6,011 bases of DNA. Origin: Allobrachymonas sp. GTDB lineage: Bacteria; Pseudomonadota; Gammaproteobacteria; Burkholderiales; Burkholderiaceae. The stretch covers positions 1 to 6,011 of the forward strand of contig JAUMXD010000083.1 in assembly GCA_030529305.1 (NCBI GenBank), given 5' to 3'. Position numbers and translations under genes: made by a program. The notes under the pieces are model-generated. The model did no database searches. It was not told the origin of the DNA and saw only the letters and a list, made by a program, of their open reading frames with translations. Position 1 is the first letter of the stretch, and each line of letters starts with the position of its first letter. Of this stretch, positions 1 through 5,773 are shown piece after piece.

Positions 1-202
1 GCTCCAGCACGGAGTGCATGCCGCAGTCCTGGCAGGCCTTGACCTTGTTGCGCACGTACACCTGGCTGGCGGGGTTGTCGCCCACCAGAATCACGGCCAG
101 GCCGGGCGTAACGCCTTGGGCTTTGAGGGCAGCGACGCGCTGCGTGACTTGGCTGCGAGTGTGGGCGGCCAGCGCCTTGCCATCGATGAGTTGTGCGGTC
201 AT
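1..202 (-). CDS. folD: Bifunctional methylenetetrahydrofolate dehydrogenase / methenyltetrahydrofolate cyclohydrolase FolD, N-terminal part
   Basis: The first 67 codons of FolD are present; the gene continues past the left edge (the family is usually about 285 residues). FolD is a cytoplasmic enzyme that interconverts 5,10-methylene- and 10-formyl-tetrahydrofolate using NADP and water, feeding purine and formyl-Met synthesis. Seen directly: the opening [14 protein letters not shown] resembles the E. coli start; [17 protein letters not shown] (residues 34-50) is the family signature; the YxxxK motif gives Tyr49 and the presumed catalytic Lys53, followed by KAC. The ATG at 202 matches the usual FolD N-terminus. 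No Shine-Dalgarno sequence precedes it. It lies 76 bases downstream of the response regulator on the same strand, with no terminator between, so read-through from the kinase-regulator pair is possible. The NADP-binding C-terminal domain is outside the window. Confidence 0.95.
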   Translation of the reverse strand, partial: MTAQLIDGKALAAHTRSQVTQRVAALKAQGVTPGLAVILVGDNPASQVYVRNKVKACQDCGMHSVLE

Positions 203-278
203 GTCGGTGTGTTTGTGTTTGGAGTGGAGTTGAAACAGGGGGCTCTTCTTGTGCCGTTGTCAGCTGCCGCCCAGCCGA

Positions 279-923
279 TCAGCTTTTGTTGGTTGGCGCA
301 GCATTGGCGTTGGAACCCAACGCCACCTTGAGCAAATCGGCCACGGTGTTGGCGCGAAATTTGTTCATGATGTTGGCACGGTGGGCCTCAACGGTTTTGA
401 TGCTGATGTTGAGGTCGTCGGCAATCTGCTTGTTCAAGCGGCCGGCCACGATGCGTTCGAGCACTTGGGCTTCGCGCTTGGTGAGCTTGTCCATCAGCTT
501 GGCGCGCGTGCTGGTGAGCTGGTGGTTGACGAAGGCCGCACGGGCGCGTGCCTGCATTTTTTCAACCAGGGCGATGAGCTGGCTTTCGTCAAACGGTTTT
601 TGGATGAAGTCGAGCGCGCCTTTTTTCATGGTCTCTACCGCCATGGGCACGTCGCCATGGGCGGTGATGAAAACAATGGGCAGCGGCGACTGGCGCTCGA
701 TCAGCTTGTCTTGCAGCTCCAGCCCGCTCATGCCCTGCATGCGGATGTCCACGAACAAGCAGGCGATTTCGTCCGGGTCGAAGCGGCTCAAAAAACTTTC
801 GGATGAGTCGAAGCAGCGCACGCGGTAGCCCTTGCCTTCGAGCAACCATTGCAGCGAATCGCGCACGGCTTCGTCGTCGTCCACAACATAGATCGTGCTT
901 TTTTCGGAGGGCAAATTGCTCAT
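279..923 (-). CDS. FixJ/NarL-family two-component response regulator (receiver + LuxR-type HTH)
   Basis: A 214-residue DNA-binding response regulator, close to the usual length for FixJ (about 204). The receiver domain spans about residues 10-122. Its acid pocket is Asp15/Asp16 in YVVDDDEAVR, the phosphoacceptor is Asp59 (FVDIRMQGMSG), the switch residue is Thr87 (ITAHGD) and the conserved lysine is Lys109 (KPF). All four are offset by five from the positions I recall for FixJ, which supports the alignment. The C-terminal LuxR/GerE-type helix-turn-helix lies at about 147-202, with LTKREAQVLERIVAG and the recognition-helix region IKTVEAHRANIMNKF. It should be phosphorylated by the histidine kinase encoded 122 bases upstream on the same strand and then act as a transcription factor. 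Target genes are unknown; folD immediately downstream and the pair's own promoter are natural candidates (inference). The ATG at 923 gives the full receiver; no Shine-Dalgarno is visible. Homologues such as FixJ, StyR, TodT and DctR-like proteins share this architecture, so no gene symbol is assigned. Confidence 0.93.
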   Translation of the reverse strand: MSNLPSEKSTIYVVDDDEAVRDSLQWLLEGKGYRVRCFDSSESFLSRFDPDEIACLFVDIRMQGMSGLELQDKLIERQSPLPIVFITAHGDVPMAVETMKKGALDFIQKPFDESQLIALVEKMQARARAAFVNHQLTSTRAKLMDKLTKREAQVLERIVAGRLNKQIADDLNISIKTVEAHRANIMNKFRANTVADLLKVALGSNANAAPTNKS

Positions 924-1003
924 GGGAATCGGGTGGTGATGAAACGGTTGGTGAAAGAAGCCGGGCGCTGATCGGAGGTACAGCCAGCAGCGCAGGCGCT
1001 GTT

Positions 1004-1031
1004 TATTGGGGCCATGCTATTGGGGCCGTGC
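1004..1031. repeat. Tandem pair of 14-bp direct repeats in the kinase-regulator gap
   Basis: Two adjacent 14-base units, TATTGGGGCCATGC (1004-1017) and TATTGGGGCCGTGC (1018-1031), differ at one base. They lie between the kinase stop codon (1046) and the regulator start (923), ending 15 bases beyond the kinase stop on the minus strand. They could be a local duplication or paired protein-binding sites; nothing else in the sequence decides between these. Confidence 0.7.
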
Positions 1032-1045
1032 GTTGTTCGCGCATT

Positions 1046-3571
1046 TCACGCGCCTTGCTCATCGTGTGAATCTTGCACGTCGGGCGGTTCAGCCACAAGG
1101 GGCTGCGCAGGCAGCCAGAAACTGAAGCAGCAGCCCACCACTTCTTGCGGCTTGCTGGAATTGTAGAGGTTCTCGGCGTGCAGCCGCCCCTGGTGTGATT
1201 CGACAATGCTGCGGCACAGGTTCAGGCCAATGCCCAGCCCTTCGGCCTTGGTGGTGAAAAAGGCCTCGAACAGATTGCTGAGCACGTCTTTGCTCAGCCC
1301 CGGGCCGCGGTCGCACAGGGCGAAGCGGATGACTTCCTTGCCGTCCACGTGTGTTTTGCCCACTTCCAGCCGCACCTCGCGTCGCTCCACGGGCATCTGG
1401 GCGTTGTCGATGGCTTCGGCGGCGTTTTTCATCAGGTTGACGAGCACTTGCTCGATCAGGATGCGGTCGGCCATGATTTCGGGCAGGCCATCGGCAATGG
1501 AGCGAATCAGGCGCACCTGGCGGCGGCGCATTTCGATTTCGGCCAGATCCACCGCGTCTTCGACCATGTGCTGCACGTCCACCCAGCGGTAGTTGGGCGC
1601 GCTGCGTTTGACGAATTCGCGAATGCGCTGAATGATCTGGCCTGCGCGCTGAGCCTGGCGCGCGGTTTTTTCAAGCGCGCCCAGCAATTCGTGCGGTTCG
1701 ATGCTGTTATTGGCCAGGCGGCTGCGCATGCCGCTGCAATAGTTGTGGATGGCTGTAAGCGGCTGGTTCAACTCATGCGCCACGCTGGAGGCCATTTCGC
1801 CCATCGTTACCAGGCGGCTGGCAGCGTGCGCCTGCTGCTCGTGCTCGGCGCTGCGGGCTTCGGCCAGGCGGCGCGCGGTGATGTCGGTGGCCACCACCAA
1901 TTGGGCCAGGCGGCCGTCTGTCCATTCCAGATAGCGCGATCGCACCTCGACCCAGCGCTGGGTTTGCTCCAAAAAGATTTCGGCGTTGTTGCCGCCGTTG
2001 CTGGGCAAGGCGCCGGGCGGCAACAGGCGCATCGATTCTTGCGGCTGGCTAGCGGCCTGTTCCAGAATGTGCATGTGGGCGCGGGCGTTGTCGTCGCCAA
2101 ACCATTGGCGGTAAAAGTGGTTGGCAAACAGCAGCTCTTTGGCGCCCAGCGGGGCTACCGATACGGCGGTGTCGATGGCGTCGAGCACGCGGGCAAAGCG
2201 CTCTTGCGAGGCGGCCAGCTCGCGGCGAATGCGCTTGGGCTCGGTGATGTCGGTCATGGCCGACATCCAGCCCGTGTGCTGCCCGCCCGCGCCAATCAGC
2301 GGCGTGATGTAGGTGCGTGCGTCAAACACGTGGCCGTCTTTGTGCCGAATGCGCACTTCGTAGCCACCGCGCATGGCCATGTTGCTGAAAGCCTCTTGCA
2401 GGATGTGGGTGTTGCGCTCCACCTCTTCGGCTGGCCAGAAGCTGAAAGGCGGGGTTTGCCCCACCAGCTCGGCCTCGCTCAAACCGGTCATCTGGCAAAA
2501 ACTGGCGTTGACGTAGGTGATGCGCCCCTGCAAGTCCAGCGCGCGCATGCCGGTTTGCAAGGAGTCTTCCATCGCGCGACGAAAGCTGGTTTCGGCCTGC
2601 AAGACCTGCTGCGCCCGCTGGCGGCGGCGCAAATAGCGCCAGTTGGCGATGAGTGTCCAGCCGGTAAAGCCGCTCAGGGCCAGCACCAGCAGCAGCATGC
2701 GGTTGCGCAGGCCAGCGCTGGCGTGATGGGTTTGCAGGCGCAGGGCCAGCCCCTCGGCGGGCAAGGGCAAGGTGTAGGCCGTGTGGCCAGGCCGCAGCCA
2801 GCTGCCTGACTCGTACAAGCCCTGCCGCGTGATGGCAGCGGTTAATGAGCCCGGTGCAGGGCGCAGCAACCGTACCGCGTAGCGTGGGTAAATATCGGCA
2901 GGCATGCCGTAATACAGCACAGAGGGCAGGCTGTATCGGGCATACAAAAAACCTTTGGGCGTGCTGCCGGGCGTGGGCGCTTGCACAGGCACCATCAGCC
3001 CCAGCATGGCGTCGGCCGAAAGGCTTTGTGTGGAGGCCATGATGTCGTAAACCGGCTGGGTTGGGTGGGGCGCGAGGCTCTGCCGGGCGCGGGCCAGCAA
3101 TTCGGATTCGACCATCGACAAAGAGCGTGCAGCAGGCTGGCCCGTTACGGCTGCGGGCGCTGCCAAGGGCGGGGCGCTGGCGATGATGCGCCCAGCCTCA
3201 TCCAGCCACAGCAGGCCAGTCAGCTCGGGCAGGCCCGCCCCGGCGTGCCTGGCGGCTTGCTCGAAAGCATGTGCATCGCTGGCGGGTGCTGCGGCCAGCT
3301 GTTGTGCAGCGTGCTGCAAGGCTTCGCGCTGGCGGCTCAGGCGGGCGCTGAAGAATTGATGGGCGTATTCGCCATCGTTGCGCAGCGCCTGGCGCACGGC
3401 CGCAATCTCGCGGGTGCGCAGATAACTCATGGACACAACCACCACCAGGCCAAACAGCAGCACCGAAAGCAGCGGCCCGAAACTGACCAGCCGGTCTTGT
3501 CGGTGCTCGGGCAGGCTGTGCCACCAGGCGCGCACATTGAAAAAACGAGTGGGGGATGCGGGTGCGTTCAC
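1046..3571 (-). CDS. Membrane-bound PAS-domain sensor histidine kinase (FixL/DctB-like architecture)
   Basis: An 841-residue hybrid-free sensor kinase. Domains in order: short cytoplasmic N-terminus; TM1 at about 30-50; extracytoplasmic region at about 51-290 with a Cache-like feel (LLWLDEAGRIIASAPP near 120-135); TM2 at about 292-310 followed by the basic RYLRRRQR; PAS/PAC 1 at about 328-447 (ITYVNASFCQMTGLSEAELVG, ending MTDITE); a divergent PAS 2 at about 455-570 (ending ATDITARR); dimerisation/phosphoacceptor domain with His599 in SSVAHELNQPLTAI; HATPase domain with N box Asn712-Asn716, G1 box DRGPG (754-758), F box FEAFFTTK and G2 box GLGIGL (778-783). All catalytic boxes look intact. 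It should autophosphorylate His599 and pass phosphate to Asp59 of the regulator downstream. The start is GTG at 3571: a stop codon lies in frame 13 codons upstream and no ATG intervenes, although another GTG at codon 13 is a possible alternative. No clear Shine-Dalgarno is present. The signal sensed is unknown. Confidence 0.92.
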   Translation of the reverse strand: MNAPASPTRFFNVRAWWHSLPEHRQDRLVSFGPLLSVLLFGLVVVVSMSYLRTREIAAVRQALRNDGEYAHQFFSARLSRQREALQHAAQQLAAAPASDAHAFEQAARHAGAGLPELTGLLWLDEAGRIIASAPPLAAPAAVTGQPAARSLSMVESELLARARQSLAPHPTQPVYDIMASTQSLSADAMLGLMVPVQAPTPGSTPKGFLYARYSLPSVLYYGMPADIYPRYAVRLLRPAPGSLTAAITRQGLYESGSWLRPGHTAYTLPLPAEGLALRLQTHHASAGLRNRMLLLVLALSGFTGWTLIANWRYLRRRQRAQQVLQAETSFRRAMEDSLQTGMRALDLQGRITYVNASFCQMTGLSEAELVGQTPPFSFWPAEEVERNTHILQEAFSNMAMRGGYEVRIRHKDGHVFDARTYITPLIGAGGQHTGWMSAMTDITEPKRIRRELAASQERFARVLDAIDTAVSVAPLGAKELLFANHFYRQWFGDDNARAHMHILEQAASQPQESMRLLPPGALPSNGGNNAEIFLEQTQRWVEVRSRYLEWTDGRLAQLVVATDITARRLAEARSAEHEQQAHAASRLVTMGEMASSVAHELNQPLTAIHNYCSGMRSRLANNSIEPHELLGALEKTARQAQRAGQIIQRIREFVKRSAPNYRWVDVQHMVEDAVDLAEIEMRRRQVRLIRSIADGLPEIMADRILIEQVLVNLMKNAAEAIDNAQMPVERREVRLEVGKTHVDGKEVIRFALCDRGPGLSKDVLSNLFEAFFTTKAEGLGIGLNLCRSIVESHQGRLHAENLYNSSKPQEVVGCCFSFWLPAQPLVAEPPDVQDSHDEQGA

Positions 3572-3950
3572 AGGTCTTGCGTTTGGAAAAATGGGTGGGT
3601 CATGGTTGCGTCAGCGTTGGCGTCCGATGAGGCTTGCTCGCAAAATGGAAGCGACTATTTTCGCGACGAGCAAAGTTCGCTAGTCGGGTTGTTGAAACGG
3701 GCGTAATTGGAGTGAAGAGCATTGCCTGTGTGTTTGTTGTGCGCGTGTTGCCCGCGCCTGCTGTTGCCAACAATAAGGCGTGTGGCACTGAACAACGGCC
3801 CAGTGTGTACAGGCCAAAAGCCTGCTGTGGATGTTCCTCAGCCAACCATTGATTGTGCTTGAATCTTTCGGCTTGATTGGGGCGCGAGACAGTGCTTGTG
3901 CCCATGTTGGCAAATACAAGTGCCTAGGCCTAGTGTGCATCAATGCGCAT
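3572..3950. other. Non-coding stretch upstream of the sensor kinase
   Basis: About 380 bases between the kinase start and the terminator of the peptidase gene. The open frames here (for example 3600-3905 on the minus strand and 3634-3852 on the plus strand) show no recognisable motif, no ribosome-binding site and no consistent codon bias. I read this as the promoter and leader of the kinase-regulator unit, but no convincing -35/-10 pair was found. It holds the hairpin listed at 3634-3673 and a perfect 10-base palindrome CTAGGCCTAG at 3924-3933. A decayed gene cannot be excluded. Confidence 0.5.
3634..3673. promoter_or_regulatory. Imperfect inverted repeat upstream of the kinase gene
   Basis: The left arm is TTGCTCG then AAAAT (3634-3646); the right arm is ATTTT then CGAGCAA (3657-3673). 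The outer seven bases and the inner five bases pair exactly, with one unpaired base on the left and five on the right between them, and a 10-base loop. It sits 63-102 bases upstream of the kinase GTG, a reasonable place for an operator or a leader hairpin. An overlapping alternative pairing, CGACTA (3652-3657) with TAGTCG (3681-3686), is also possible. Function is inferred from position only. Confidence 0.4.
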
Positions 3951-3978
3951 AAAAAAAGCGGCCCGTAAAGGCCGCTTT
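3951..3978 (-). terminator. Rho-independent terminator of the NlpC/P60 gene
   Basis: A perfect 9-base stem AAAGCGGCC / GGCCGCTTT (3955-3963 and 3970-3978) encloses a 6-base loop. On the minus strand it is followed by a run of seven T (3951-3957, partly within the stem). It lies about 58 bases past the stop codon of the peptidase gene at 4036 and points the same way, so it insulates that gene from the kinase downstream. There is no T-run on the plus-strand side, so it acts in one direction. Confidence 0.9.
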
Positions 3979-4035
3979 AAGAGGAGCTGGTAGTTGGTTC
4001 GTTTGCGTGAACTGTTGCAAGCTCTTGCTTCTAGA

Positions 4036-4608
4036 TCAATTCGCCTTGCCTGCCAGTGCTTGCATATCGTTGGCCGACAATTTGTGGGCCTCGGCCACAC
4101 GGCGCGCGCCGTTGAAGCGTTGAACCCAATAGCTCGAATTCATGTCGTCCACACGCACCGAAGAGCCTGTGCGTGGGGCGTGGATGAATTTGCCCTCGCC
4201 AATGTAGATACCCACATGGCTGAAGGCGCGGCGCATGGTGTTGAAAAACACCAAATCGCCGGGCTTGAGTTCTTCCTTGGCAATTTTCTGGGTCGCGGCG
4301 GCCTGGTCGGCGGCGCGGCGCGGCAACACATAGCCGCGGGCCTTTTCAAAGGTGGCGCGCACAAAACCGCTGCAATCAAAGCCGGTTTCGGGCGACGAGC
4401 CGCCATAGCGATAGTTCACACCCAAAAACACCATGGCATTGCCAATGAGTTCGGAGGCCGATGTCAGCACGGTATCGCCCGCCTGCTGGATTTGACCAAC
4501 AACTTTGTGTTTGTTGAGAAATTTGTCCAACTCGTCGTTCTGGGGGGCAGCCTGGGCGCCTGTTGCGGCCAAGCCTGCCAAGCAAAAGGTGATCAGCAAT
4601 TTCTTCAT
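4036..4608 (-). CDS. Secreted NlpC/P60 (C40) family peptidoglycan endopeptidase
   Basis: A 190-residue exported cysteine peptidase. Residues 1-20 form a Sec signal peptide (MKKLLITFCLAGLAATGAQA, likely cleaved near AQA-A). Cys9 is not in a proper lipobox, so a soluble periplasmic protein is more likely than a lipoprotein like E. coli Spr/MepS. The NlpC/P60 domain covers about 52-172: YRYGGSSPETGFDCSGFV carries the nucleophile Cys79, SHVGIYIG carries His131, and FIHAPRTGSSV carries His143, the usual third polar residue. PGDLVFF (116-122) is also a family hallmark. Such enzymes cut stem-peptide bonds in murein, commonly gamma-D-Glu-mDAP or mDAP cross-links; the exact bond is not readable here. 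It is a single-gene unit with its own terminator at 3951-3978, and is divergent from the ISOC-like hydrolase. No Shine-Dalgarno sequence precedes the ATG, but the signal peptide fixes the start well. Confidence 0.94.
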   Translation of the reverse strand: MKKLLITFCLAGLAATGAQAAPQNDELDKFLNKHKVVGQIQQAGDTVLTSASELIGNAMVFLGVNYRYGGSSPETGFDCSGFVRATFEKARGYVLPRRAADQAAATQKIAKEELKPGDLVFFNTMRRAFSHVGIYIGEGKFIHAPRTGSSVRVDDMNSSYWVQRFNGARRVAEAHKLSANDMQALAGKAN

Positions 4609-4708
4609 GGGGGCGGAGTTTAGCGCGCCAATTGGATTAATTGAAGAGGCGCTGGCGATTTTCTTAAAAAATTTTGTTTCAAACTGGCAATACGGGCTGA
4701 TACAAAGC

Positions 4709-4734
4709 TTACAGTGCCTTGGTTACAGGCTTGG
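4709..4734. repeat. Imperfect tandem repeat TTACAG...TTGG
   Basis: TTACAGTGCCTTGG (4709-4722) is followed at once by TTACAGGCTTGG (4723-4734). The TTACAG half-sites recur with a 14-base period, about 100 bases upstream of the peptidase start. Direct half-sites like this are typical of OmpR-type regulators, but those usually repeat every 10-11 bases, so the regulator class is uncertain. Confidence 0.5.
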
Positions 4735-4763
4735 ATAATCCGTCAAGAATGTGAAAGAAAAGC

Positions 4764-4796
4764 CATTTGATTTTATATATTCATTTGAAATCAATG
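4764..4796. repeat. Inverted repeat in the divergent promoter region
   Basis: CATTTGATTT (4764-4773) and AAATCAATG (4788-4796) pair over nine bases with one bulged T, around a 14-base AT-rich spacer. A further copy of the right half, AAATCATTG (one mismatch), occurs at 4807-4815. It lies about 100-135 bases upstream of the hydrolase start. It may be an operator; the low complexity of this AT-rich stretch makes chance possible. Confidence 0.4.
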
Positions 4797-4823
4797 ACTT
4801 GCGTAAAAATCATTGTGTATTTC

Positions 4824-4852
4824 TTGATTTGTCAGGAATCCATCAGAATAAC
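4824..4852 (+). promoter_or_regulatory. Weak candidate sigma-70 promoter for the ISOC-like hydrolase
   Basis: TTGATT (4824-4829) matches the -35 consensus at four of six positions. AATAAC (4847-4852) matches the -10 consensus at four of six, after a 17-base spacer. GATAAA (4857-4862) is an alternative -10 with a poorer -35. Both would give a leader of roughly 30-40 bases. The assignment is tentative. Confidence 0.3.
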
Positions 4853-4883
4853 GCCTGATAAAATTTGTCGGTCTTTTCAATAC

Positions 4884-4888
4884 GAGGG
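4884..4888 (+). promoter_or_regulatory. Ribosome-binding site of the ISOC-like hydrolase
   Basis: GAGGG lies nine bases before the ATG at 4898 and fits the anti-Shine-Dalgarno sequence. It is the only clear Shine-Dalgarno among the gene starts in this window and supports 4898 over the in-frame ATG at 4913. Confidence 0.75.
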
Positions 4889-4897
4889 TTTTGAGCC

Positions 4898-5509
4898 ATG
4901 TTAATCGATTCAATGCAATGTCAATTGGTCTTGGTGGATTATCAAGAAAAGCTCATGCCCGCCATGTTGGAAAGCGACAAAGTGCTGGCTAATGCCTTGC
5001 GTTTGGCCCAAGCGGCCGAGCTGCTGGGCGTGCCGACCTGGGGCACCGAGCAGAACCCGGTCAAGCTCGGCCCCAATGCGCCCGAACTGCGCGCCCTGTG
5101 CCGCCAAACTCTGCCCAAAATGGCCTTCAGCGGCGTGTACGAAGGGTTGCTGGATGCACTGCGCCCGCCAGCCAAGCCGCCCGCTGGCAACGCCCGCAGC
5201 CTGCCGCGCCATCTGCAAAAAAGCCGCCAGGCCCGCGAGCAAGAAGAAGCGCGCAGCAGCATCGTGCTGGGCGGCTGCGAAACCCATGTCTGCCTGCTGC
5301 AAACCGCGCTGGAGTTGGTGGAAGAAGAGTTTGACGTGTGGGTAGTCACCGATGCTTGCAGCTCGCGCACCCCGAGCAATCGCGACGCCGCCTTCGACCG
5401 CCTGGCCAGCGCAGGCGTGGAACTGGTGAGCACCGAAATGGTGCTGTTTGAATGGCTGCGCACGGCTGAACACCCGGCCTTCAAAGCGGTGCATGCTTTG
5501 ATCAAGTAA
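4898..5509 (+). CDS. Isochorismatase-superfamily cysteine hydrolase (ISOC1/ISOC2-like)
   Basis: A 203-residue cytoplasmic hydrolase with the alpha/beta fold of the isochorismatase/nicotinamidase superfamily. The predicted catalytic triad is Asp14 (LVLVDYQEKL), Lys74 (LPKMAFSG) and Cys127 (GGCETHVC). Several stretches match the ISOC1/ISOC2 subgroup as I know it: LLGVPTWGTEQNP (42-54), LGPNAPEL (57-64), VTDACSSR (150-157) and the C-terminal HPAFKAVHALIK (192-203). The substrate is unknown; nothing nearby suggests isochorismate or nicotinamide metabolism. Residues about 89-120 form a proline- and arginine-rich insertion (LRPPAKPPAGNARSLPRH and after), putting Lys74 and Cys127 53 residues apart, roughly 25 more than I recall for human ISOC2. 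The start is ATG 4898 with a good ribosome-binding site. The gene is transcribed divergently from the peptidase and converges on the serine dehydratase fragment. Confidence 0.9.
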   Translation: MLIDSMQCQLVLVDYQEKLMPAMLESDKVLANALRLAQAAELLGVPTWGTEQNPVKLGPNAPELRALCRQTLPKMAFSGVYEGLLDALRPPAKPPAGNARSLPRHLQKSRQAREQEEARSSIVLGGCETHVCLLQTALELVEEEFDVWVVTDACSSRTPSNRDAAFDRLASAGVELVSTEMVLFEWLRTAEHPAFKAVHALIK

Positions 5510-5773
5510 AGGTCTGGATCAGACGAATCCGCCCCCATGCGCTCAAACCAGCTGGCCAATGGGCGAGAAATGCGGCGGCAAATGGTTGCAAGAGCGGGCT
5601 GGGCGGGCCGTAAGTTGTGGGCACCAACCAGCCGCGTGAATACGCGCTGCTGCTTGCCTCAAGCCCGCTTTGTTGGTGCGGGGCTGGGCAGCCGTTGGTG
5701 GAGCAGGCACTTGAAAGGTAGGCGGACTTGCTCTGTGGTGCGCTTTTTGAGTTGATATGGTAAATGGCACTGG
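5510..5773. other. Unrecognised segment between the hydrolase and the break in the serine dehydratase fragment
   Basis: About 264 bases that match nothing I recognise. On the minus strand the serine dehydratase frame stays open to a stop at 5543, but the product is a Pro/Ala/His/Arg-rich string without SdaA features. Other frames also give no known protein. Visible structure: inverted repeats AGCGGGCT (5593-5600) with AGCCCGCT (5662-5669), and GCACCAAC (5621-5628) with GTTGGTGC (5672-5679); and a direct repeat GGGCTGGGC at 5596-5604 and 5681-5689. No terminal inverted repeats or target duplication of an insertion sequence were found. Confidence 0.5.

Larger units (their letters stand above)
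4609..4897. promoter_or_regulatory. AT-rich divergent promoter region
   Basis: The 289 bases between the divergent starts at 4608 (minus) and 4898 (plus) are visibly AT-rich compared with the GC-rich genes on both sides and contain no gene. They must hold the promoters of both genes. On the minus strand, TTGAAA (4678-4683) is a possible -35 element, but no good -10 follows at normal spacing. Two repeat structures that could be operators are listed separately at 4709-4734 and 4764-4796. Confidence 0.7.

Noticed and set aside
193..828. Plus-strand open frames opposite the response regulator
   Set aside because: The minus strand encodes a complete receiver-HTH protein; the opposite frames have no family features.
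988..1000. AGCGC-AG-GCGCT dyad in the kinase-regulator gap as a terminator
   Set aside because: The arms are separated by only two bases, so no stable hairpin loop can form, and no T-run follows on either strand.
1349..2809. Long plus-strand open frame (486 codons) opposite the kinase gene
   Set aside because: It is antisense to a kinase with all catalytic motifs intact. Its product is rich in His, Gln, Gly and Ala without domains, as expected for a shadow of GC-rich coding sequence.
3600..3905. Minus-strand 101-codon frame upstream of the kinase
   Set aside because: It has no motif, no Shine-Dalgarno and no clear codon bias, and it overlaps the probable regulatory hairpin. It was kept only as a remark in the intergenic entry.
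3994..4623. Plus-strand open frame (209 codons) across the peptidase and its terminator-proximal region
   Set aside because: It is the antisense shadow of the NlpC/P60 gene, with no recognisable motif and no ribosome-binding site.
4910..5494. Minus-strand open frame opposite the ISOC-like hydrolase
   Set aside because: The plus-strand frame has the catalytic triad, family motifs and a ribosome-binding site; the antisense product has none.
5512..5524. GTCTG-GAT-CAGAC hairpin just after the hydrolase stop codon as a terminator
   Set aside because: The stem is only five bases with a three-base loop and no T-run follows, so it is too weak to call.
5537..5755. Plus-strand 72-codon frame after the hydrolase
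   Set aside because: It shows no recognisable protein features and no ribosome-binding site, and it lies in the unexplained segment beside the broken gene.
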